A stretch of DNA of 64,000 nucleotides, from NCBI GenBank assembly GCA_003116975.1, contig BGKB01000052.1:1-64000 (forward strand), in the 5' to 3' direction. The notes below the pieces were generated by a model. That model saw only the letters and a list, made by a program, of their open reading frames with translations, made no database searches and was not told the DNA's origin. The stretch is from Aurantiochytrium sp. KH105 (lineage: Eukaryota > Sar > Bigyra > Thraustochytrida > Thraustochytriidae). Of this stretch, positions 8,103 to 15,097 are shown one piece after another; the first letter of the stretch is position 1; every line of letters begins with the position of its first letter. The translations under genes and the position numbers were made by a program.

Positions 8103-10244
8103 ATGGCGAAGGGCCAGCCATGGACGCTGTCAAGTCGAGGCGCGCCGCCTCGCAGCGCTGATCCGCGCGCAGGACCAAAATCGGCCCTGCGCGCGGCCAA
8201 GCTGCCGGCGGCGCTCGCGCTCGTCTGCCTCGCATGCGCAGGCATCCTCGGCGTGCTGTCCGTGACCGGACTCGTGCAAAACGACGCACAAGTCGCGCGC
8301 CTCCGTGGACCGGACGACAGTCAAGCCGGACACGCCAGAGTCGAAGAATGGTGGAACCTCGGACGCCAGCTACAGGACGCAACGGGGGAATCCTGCGCAG
8401 CTCTCACCTGCGAGACGGCCAGCCTCTGCCAATGCGCCACCGTGACCGCGCCCAAGAGCAAGGGCCAGATGGCCTACGAGTGGATTCTCATCGTCTTGCT
8501 CGTCTGTATGAGTGCCCTTTTTAGCGGCCTCACCCTCGGCCTCATGAGTCTCGACAAGATCGGCCTCGAGATCGTCATTGGCGGCGACCCCGGGTCCCGT
8601 GACGCCCAGAACGCCCGCAAGATCCAGCCCATTCGCAAGCATGGCAACCTTTTGCTCTGTACCCTTCTCCTGGGCAATGTGGCCGTCAACTCGCTGCTTT
8701 CTATTCTCATGGCCGACTACACGGGCGGCACCGTTGGCTTCATTGTCTCCACCGGTGTCATTGTCATCTTTGGTGAGATCCTGCCGCAGGCCGCTTGCAG
8801 CCGCCACGCGCTCGCTGTCGGCGCCAAGACCGTTTACATTGTCAAATTCTTCATGGTCATCATGTACCCGCTCACCAAGCCCCTGAGCATGGTTCTCGAT
8901 TACATTTTTCGCGAGGAAATCGGCGCCATCTACTCGTCGCAGCAGCTCGGCAAGCTCGTGGAGATCCACGCCAAGCATCAGCAGCTCGACGAGCAGCAGG
9001 CGCGCATGATGGGCGGCGCCATCGACTTCAAGGCCAAGCTCGTCAAGGACGTCATGACGCGCAAGGAAGACATGTTCATGCTGCCTGCATCGCAGGTTCT
9101 CGACTTTGAGACCATGTCCAAAATCTTTCAGCGCGGATACAGTCGAATCCCCGTCTACGAGGACGGCGACAGGAACAAAATTGTTGGTCTCTTGCTCACC
9201 AAGGATCTTATTCTCATCGACCCAGAAGACTGCACGGCCGTCTCGTCCGTGATCCAATTCTTTGGTCGCCCCGTCTTTTACTTGTGGCCCGAGAGCAAAA
9301 TCAGCGAAGCTCTCGCGCTCTTTCGCTCGGGCCGCGCGCACCTTGCCATCGTCAACACCGTCAACGCCGAGGACGAGACCCGCGACCCCTTTTACGAGGT
9401 TTCCGGCCTCATCACGCTCGAGGACATTATTGAGGAGATTCTTCAAGAGGAAATCCTTGACGAGACCGACTCCGTGCACGAGGTCGCCAAGGCCGTCCTT
9501 CAGGGCGCCGAGAACCGCGTCGATCGAGCCAACTTTGACTTTGCGCGCCTGCGTCTTCTCGACAGCAACCGTCGCAACACTCTCTCTCCCGACGAGGTCC
9601 GCGCCATTGTTGCGCACCTTTGCGCCAACGTGCGCCGCTTTCAGGCCGCCATTGCTCAAGGCCTCTTCACTCCGAGTGACGTCGAGACTCTCGTGGCCAA
9701 GCTCGTCGTGCTCGAGCTCAAGCCGGGCGAGCGTCTTTACATCAAGGGCAAGCCTGTGACCCACTGCACGCTTCTTCTCAGCGGCAAGATGGGTATTGTC
9801 TCGGGCGCCGAGGGCTTTGTTTCCGACGCCGGCCCCTGGTCCGTCATTGGCCAGGGTGCGCTCGACCCCGAGGTTCCCTCAGGCCACCCCTCTGACTTTA
9901 GCGCCACCGTCACCTCGGAAGACGGCGCGCGCTGCATTCGCATCAATCGCCACAACTTTGAAATGCTTTGCCATCCCAAGAATGATTCCAGTCCCGACGG
10001 TGACAACGGTGGAGACATCAAGCGTGCCACCACTCTCGACACCAAGTCTGAGACGCCGGCGGAATCGGACCCTCACGCCAGCTTTATTGCCCTGGCGCCC
10101 ACCGTCGTCGTTCCCGATGGACCTGCTTCACGCGATGCGCGTACAGCTCCCTCTCAGGAAGACGACAATGACGCCGACGAGTGCGATCACGCTCCCGTGT
10201 CCTCGACGGACCAAGTCAGCGACAAATCTTCTTCGCAAGAGTGA
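8103..10244 (+). CDS. CNNM-type (ancient conserved domain) magnesium transport-related membrane protein
   Basis: CNNM/ACDP proteins and their CorC relatives support Mg2+ efflux and homeostasis at membranes. The 713-residue protein follows the animal CNNM order. A hydrophobic segment at ~32-57 may be a signal anchor. A short Cys-containing extracytoplasmic stretch is followed by the DUF21 transmembrane domain at ~120-300, with ALFSGLTLGLMSLD and FGEILPQAACSRHAL. A CBS pair (~313-455) starts LVKDVMTRKEDMF and includes YSRIPVYEDGDRNKIVGLL and GLITLEDIIEEIL. A cyclic-nucleotide-binding-homology domain (~505-620) has LKPGERLYIKGKPVTH. The tail is acidic and Ser-rich. The ATG at 8103 follows a repeat-rich leader. 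Family assignment is strong; transport versus regulatory role cannot be read from sequence. Confidence 0.92.
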   Translation: MAKGQPWTLSSRGAPPRSADPRAGPKSALRAAKLPAALALVCLACAGILGVLSVTGLVQNDAQVARLRGPDDSQAGHARVEEWWNLGRQLQDATGESCAALTCETASLCQCATVTAPKSKGQMAYEWILIVLLVCMSALFSGLTLGLMSLDKIGLEIVIGGDPGSRDAQNARKIQPIRKHGNLLLCTLLLGNVAVNSLLSILMADYTGGTVGFIVSTGVIVIFGEILPQAACSRHALAVGAKTVYIVKFFMVIMYPLTKPLSMVLDYIFREEIGAIYSSQQLGKLVEIHAKHQQLDEQQARMMGGAIDFKAKLVKDVMTRKEDMFMLPASQVLDFETMSKIFQRGYSRIPVYEDGDRNKIVGLLLTKDLILIDPEDCTAVSSVIQFFGRPVFYLWPESKISEALALFRSGRAHLAIVNTVNAEDETRDPFYEVSGLITLEDIIEEILQEEILDETDSVHEVAKAVLQGAENRVDRANFDFARLRLLDSNRRNTLSPDEVRAIVAHLCANVRRFQAAIAQGLFTPSDVETLVAKLVVLELKPGERLYIKGKPVTHCTLLLSGKMGIVSGAEGFVSDAGPWSVIGQGALDPEVPSGHPSDFSATVTSEDGARCIRINRHNFEMLCHPKNDSSPDGDNGGDIKRATTLDTKSETPAESDPHASFIALAPTVVVPDGPASRDARTAPSQEDDNDADECDHAPVSSTDQVSDKSSSQE

Positions 10245-11193
10245 GCGACAATGAACCTTTCACGCTCTGCACTTCGCGCGCTCACCCCGCTTGTAATTGT
10301 AGGCCCTTTGTAGAACAAGTTCACCAGATTCAATACAATCGTTATCATTTTTATTGCGCATTTTCTGCGCGTAGGATAAAGAAACATCGTCAACACAGAC
10401 GAACACATTGTCTTGTCGCTTGATGCATGCGAGCTGTCTTCACAAGTCGTCAACATTACCATTCATCACTGTCATGAAAATCATGCTGCTCGTCATGCAT
10501 CCTAATCGACGATGCCCGTCACGATGAGCTTGCTCTTTCTTTCAAACAGAACTTTACGTCAATTACATTCATACATTTGTCCATCCATCGATTGACGAGA
10601 AGCACATTTTTCTTTTTCAAAATTGCCTCGCGGTCTGCTCTAATTTGCCTCTTTTATCAAATTCACCGGTGCCAAGCGGCGCGTTATTACCCCACTCTCG
10701 CTTATTGCAACCTCTTCCTCCGGCGAGGTAGAACACTCGTACCGTAGAACACCTCTGAAAGAACACCTCCGCCGGCCTTCGGTGACGCGCAAAATTCGCG
10801 ACAATACTTGTCATTTTTATTTTTATTTTTTTTCTCGTTGGAAGGTTTTCCACGCGGCTTCGAGGCGGCGAAATTTAACAGACCCAGTGCGCTTGCCGGG
10901 GGGGGTAGCATGGAGAGGAGGGGGGTAGGAAAAAATGGGCGCACAGCGAGGCACAGCATGAAAAAAACGACCAAGTACACCCTCTGTAGCAAGGGTGAAA
11001 AATGAGTCGATCATCAAAAATATGACGAAGGCCGCCCTCTGTGGCAAGAGTGTAGAATGGCTCCAATCCCTGCAGTAAAGGGGTGGAGAGGAAAATGAGC
11101 CCAAAATTCGACAAAGTCCAACTGATGTAGTGAAGGGTCGTACAAAGACACTGCAAATGCAAGAAGGAAACGTTTGTACACAAATGATTTCGT
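10245..11193. other. AT-richer intergenic DNA with degenerate hairpin repeats
   Basis: No gene recognised. GC content falls compared with the flanks. 10720-10785 has three short repeats of a GAACAC(C/T)TC kind, and 10975-11140 holds four degenerate copies of a hairpin-like unit. Short frames on both strands are not protein-like. Confidence 0.5.
10975..11140. repeat. Four degenerate copies of a hairpin-like unit
   Basis: Copies centred near 10990, 11045, 11078 and 11130 share CCCTCTGTAGCAAGGGTG or variants, with stem halves ACCCT/AGGGT, and three are preceded by GAC(C/A/G)AA. Spacing is 55, 33 and about 52 bp. Origin unknown. Confidence 0.55.
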
Positions 11194-11952
11194 TTAAGCA
11201 GTTTCGGAAGTGGTAGCACGGCTCATAAGAACTACCTTTACGGGTCTTGAAAAGCGTTCTCGCCATCCTTGCGTCTTCTGCTTGAGATGCTCGTACGATC
11301 TGTAAACGGTGTCTTCCACACTGTATAAGGAGTCTCCGAAACCAATCTTGTTGCGAATTGTATCATCGGTGATGGGATCCTTACGTGTCACACGCATCTC
11401 TTGATCAAGACAGTCGAAGAACTCCTTAAAGTTGACGGTCAGTGCCATTTGTCTGCCTGCATACTCGAGCCCAAAGCCAACATTCGTCTGCAGGTTCTGG
11501 TCAAGATGGGGATGAAAGGACTTCCCCTGNNNNNNNNNNNNNNNNNNNNNNNNNNNNNNNNNNNNNNNNNNNNNNNNNNNNNNNNNNNNNNNNNNNNNNN
11601 NNNNNNNNNNNNNNNNNNNNNNNNNGGCCTGGCTCAACCCGTAGTGTCGCCTGCTGAGGTGGAATGCGCGCGGGTAAGGGCACGAGCACGAGCACGTAGA
11701 TAGTCTTCTCCGCAGAGGTGAAGCACTTGCTTGCTTTCGCGACGACAACGATAGCGAAGCGTGGAAAGGAGGTCGAAGCGACGATGACCAATACAAACGG
11801 CTGCTGGGGATGCAGTTGCTCACAAAGGCAACGCGCGGAAACGCAGAAATATGCAACTTTAGGGAGTCTCGCGCACCCCTCTCCCGTCCAGTGAAGCTGC
11901 CGTCGCCACGCGCGCCGACGTGCGCGGCAACGCACAGACGGCTCCAAGCCAC
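11194..11952 (-). CDS. Hypothetical protein interrupted by an assembly gap
   Basis: A frame open on the minus strand across a 96-base run of N (11530-11625). The part after the gap (about 110 residues, starting QGKSFHPHLDQNLQ and including RQMALTVNFKEFFDCLDQEM and DSLYSVEDTVYRSYEHLKQK) has the balanced composition of real coding sequence. The part before the gap is Ser/Arg-rich and could be a mitochondrial presequence (RRRLSTCS, FHLSRRHYG) or noncoding. The 3' end near GWRERFSRPVK is followed by a GTAGTT that could be a splice donor, so the stop at 11194 may not be the true end. No family recognised. Confidence 0.4.
   Translation of the reverse strand: MAWSRLCVAAHVGARGDGSFTGRERGARDSLKLHISAFPRVAFVSNCIPSSRLYWSSSLRPPFHASLSLSSRKQASASPLRRRLSTCSCSCPYPRAFHLSRRHYGLSQAXXXXXXXXXXXXXXXXXXXXXXXXXXXXXXXXQGKSFHPHLDQNLQTNVGFGLEYAGRQMALTVNFKEFFDCLDQEMRVTRKDPITDDTIRNKIGFGDSLYSVEDTVYRSYEHLKQKTQGWRERFSRPVKVVLMSRATTSETA
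11530..11625. other. Assembly gap (96 N)
   Basis: Run of undetermined bases inside the hypothetical minus-strand gene; its true length is unknown. Confidence 0.98.
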
Positions 11953-12232
11953 GTCGGGGCCATCGCTATCTGCTATCTCTTACCCGCCCGCTGCCGCATG
12001 CTGCAGCCTCTGGCCGACCGCAACCCACCTGACGATACGGGGTCTCGAAATAGAAAACCCTCCTCGATGGGGAGGCCCGATCAGAACCAAACGGAACGAG
12101 CAAGCTGTTTATTGTCGCGAATGATCAGATCCAGGCCTTCGGACCACTCGGCCCTAGGGTTAGGGTCTTCACCTTTCGGCGCTTCGGCGCGTCCGCTTTC
12201 GGGTGGAGGCGCCGCGCGCAGAGTGTCACCGT

Positions 12233-12302
12233 GCAAGTGCGGAATAGGACGCGACAAGCGCGGAAGAGGGTGCCGCAAGTGCAGAATAGCACGCGGCAAG
12301 TG
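12233..12302 (+). promoter_or_regulatory. Four-copy GCAAGTG array upstream of RPS11
   Basis: Cores start at 12233, 12254 (variant ACAAGCG), 12275 and 12296, exactly 21 bp apart, each followed by GCGG or GCAG and mostly AATAG. The array ends about 130 bp before the RPS11 ATG. The exact two-turn spacing suggests proteins binding on one face of the helix. Inferred promoter element. Confidence 0.55.
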
Positions 12303-12434
12303 CGGGCGCCGCAGCCACCCAGCGCCGAGAGAGACCGAGAGAGAGAAAGCAGGGCCAGACAGACAGACTCGCGACGCGGCGGCAGCAGACGAGAAGCTCG
12401 AGGTCGCAGCAGGTCACGCGCACGCACAGCCAGG

Positions 12435-13394
12435 ATGGAGGCCACCGACCAGCACGACAAGTGTAGGTGACGCGCGGACGCGCAGGGGACGGCACGCGGG
12501 CGACGTGGACGCCGCCCGCGCCGCGCAGCGAGGCCGCAAGGGCGGGAGTGCTGCATGGCGCGGGCGGGAAGGAGTTCATGGCCAGCCAGCCAAGCCAAGC
12601 CAAGCCAAGCCAAGCCAAGCCAAGCCATGCCAGCGAGCGAGGCTTGCGAAGGCCAGGGCAGCAGGCTGGACGCGGGATGTGGAGAAACGGCCCGTGGTGT
12701 ACGGCATTATGACCGTGCGCCGAAAAGACTCGGGGAGCCAATCATACTAACGTGCTCTTGCTCTTTCTTTGTAAAATATGTGTTCGTACGCGCAGCCTTT
12801 CAGAAGCAAGATGGCGTCTTCCAGCTGACCAAGAGCAAGAAGCTCTTGGCCAAGAAGAACAAGAAGGGCCAGATCCGCTATTACCGTAACATCGGTCTCG
12901 GCTTCAAGACCCCCAACGCTGCCATCGAGGGCAACTACGTTGACAAGAAGTGCCCCTTCACCGGCAACGGTACGTGCTCGCTCAAGCGATAGTTTGATTT
13001 GTGCAATGCGAATTGCATCCCCGTGGCAAGTGAATTGACGCTGACTGACCCATTCCTCACTCATTGTTTTCCTTTTCCCTTTTTCATTTGAAATATTACA
13101 GTCTCGATCCGCGGCCGCATTCTCAAGGGTCTCGTTGTCTCCAACAAGATGCACCGCACCATCGTCATGCGCCGTGACTACCTTCACTACATCCAAAAGT
13201 ACAACCGTTACGAGAAGCGCCACAAGAACGTCCCTGCTCACCTCTCCCCCTGCTTCAGCGTCAAGGAGGGTGACATCGTCACTGTTGGCCAGTGCCGCCC
13301 CCTGTCCAAGACGGTCCGCTTCAACGTCATTGACGTCGATCCCTGCTCCACCCAGAAGCCGGTCAACGTCAAGAAGCAGTTCCGCGTCTTCTAA
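12435..13394 (+). CDS. RPS11: 40S ribosomal protein S11 (uS17), three exons
   Basis: Component of the small ribosomal subunit. Coding exons are 12435-12462, 12796-12969 and 13102-13394 (164 residues; human has 158). Exon 1 is only 28 nt and encodes MEATDQHDK plus one base; its donor is GTAGGT. Intron 1 (333 nt) has a perfect TACTAAC branch site at 12745-12751 and an AG at 12794-12795. Exon 2 joins to give [10 protein letters not shown], aligning with human AYQKQPTIFQ, and ends CPFTGN. Intron 2 (132 nt, GTACGT...TTACAG) splits the valine of VSIRGR at the position expected from the family. Exon 3 holds the uS17 core ([46 protein letters not shown]). It is the only clearly spliced gene here. A (CCAAG)n tract lies inside intron 1. 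Confidence 0.93.
12590..12628. repeat. (CCAAG)n pentanucleotide tract
   Basis: About seven copies of CCAAG, located inside RPS11 intron 1 under the exon model given. Confidence 0.9.
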
Positions 13395-15097
13395 ATATGC
13401 TTTGGCTGCCTGAGCGCAAGTAAGAAATCCTATTCGTGTAGGTTGACACCCTTCCTTTCCTTTTTTTTTTTTATTGATTACCAACGTCCGCAACTGCCTG
13501 CCAGCGAGTGCNCCAACATCCGCAACTGCCTGCCAGCGAGTGCCCCTTTTCCTCCCTCCTGCTCGTGCTGATTGTGCTGCCTGCCTGTGCGGCCGCTTCC
13601 CTTTCTTTTCCCATCTTTTCTTGCGTGCCCGCACAATGGAGAATAGGCTCAGCAGCGGTGGCCCCTGCTCTTCGTAGAGCGCGTATTGTCGCTCCTTTCT
13701 GCTTCTTTTCCTGCGCTCCTTGTCCTTTCTCCCTTGCTCGCCCCCGCCCCTCTCCAGCCACAGCCCCACGCATTTTCTCATGATAAGAGGACGAACAAGC
13801 TCGCGGCCAAGGGGTGCGCACTTGCATCCATGTGTGCAAAAACAGTGGTTGCTGTGGCCTGCTCAACCCAATCTGTGCTGGCTACTGGCCACACTGCTCG
13901 GCACAAACCAACAAGCAACAAATTGCAACCAAGTAAAACTGCGACCGCACAAGAAGAGCTCGACCGACAAAGCATGTCACTCTCGACCATGGCGGTCACC
14001 ACCCTCAGCCTCGTGTTCCCCTTCCTCTTTCCCCCAAAAATAAACAATAGTAATAACTTACAATGTGAAGACACAATGGTGGTGCTGACCCGGCTGCCAA
14101 CGCGAGAATTTTGCCAAAATCTCTCTTGCATCCTCAATGATTGCATTGCAACTGCGACAACAAGTCAGGAACCTTGATTCATCCACGTGATTGCGATGGT
14201 GCTGCAACGAAACAACCGTGCGGCAATTCTCTCCCTCCCCTTTCCCTTTAGCTCTCCCCAAAGAACGAAGAGTCCGTTTGTCTCTGTATTTGACGCGAGT
14301 GCGATCTGCCCTGAATGAGGAATGTGGTCTCTTTCTGAGACGATTTCGGCACTTTCTTGGCGCACCAAACCTCCCCGCGCTTTCATCGCCGCTGCGCCGC
14401 CGTCCGTATTCCGCAACGCAACCGTGCACCGCGCGCTCTTCATCGAGCACCTTCCTCTCGCTCTTCACGCCCCCGCCCCGCCCCTTCGACCCGCGCGTCT
14501 TGCTCGCCTCGTGCGCGATGCTCCGCACCAGCTCTCTCCCCCTGCCATGCCAGTAGTAGTAGTAGCAAGAAAATGAAAGAAAGAAAGAAAGAAAGAAAGA
14601 CCGCCACTGTCTCTGTCTCGCCTTCTTTTCCCTTTTTCTCGTCAAAGCGAAAACCCCGGACGCTCTCGCGCGCGCACGCTCGACGCGGCCCCCTCGCCGC
14701 CCTCGCCGCCCCGCGCGCGCCCGCCCTTGAGCGCGCCGCCGCGCGCGCGGACGCTCTCGCGCGTGCCGGCACCCACGCGCGCGCGGACGCTCGCACGCAC
14801 GCTCGCGCGAGTCCGCGCGAGCCATCCGGAGCACGGCGCCTCCGAGGCGGCGGCGCCCGGCCTCATCTCGAAGAGGGGACTCGCAAACGGACGCTCGCTC
14901 GCTCGCGCGCGCGCACGCGCGCGCGCACGCGACGCTGCTGCCGCGCACGCAGCCTCGGGAGCCATCCCGGCGTGGCGCGACGCGTCGAGCTTGCGCGGGG
15001 TCAGGCCCCCAAGAGTATCATAAAGAAAAGAGGCCCAGTGAGGGGAACACCATCCTCGAGAAAAGGAGGGAGACCGTAGCTCGCCCTGGAGACCAAG
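13395..15097. other. Intergenic RPS11 to KDM4-like gene
   Basis: No gene recognised. Contains a T-run near 13463, an exact-looking duplication around a single N (13481-13543), an (AAAG)n tract at 14573-14600 and a very GC-rich, CGCG-dense stretch at 14650-14940 that probably holds the demethylase promoter. Confidence 0.55.
13481..13543. repeat. 31-bp direct duplication flanking a single N
   Basis: Copies 13481-13511 and 13513-13543 differ at one base (position 6 of the unit, g versus a) and are separated by one N at 13512. This looks like two contig ends carrying the same bases joined without merging. Confidence 0.85.

Noticed and set aside
12555-12795. Unspliced N-terminus for RPS11 starting at 12555
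   Set aside because: It would encode a (CCAAG)n repeat and lacks the conserved uS17 start; the spliced model with TACTAAC and GTAGGT is far better.
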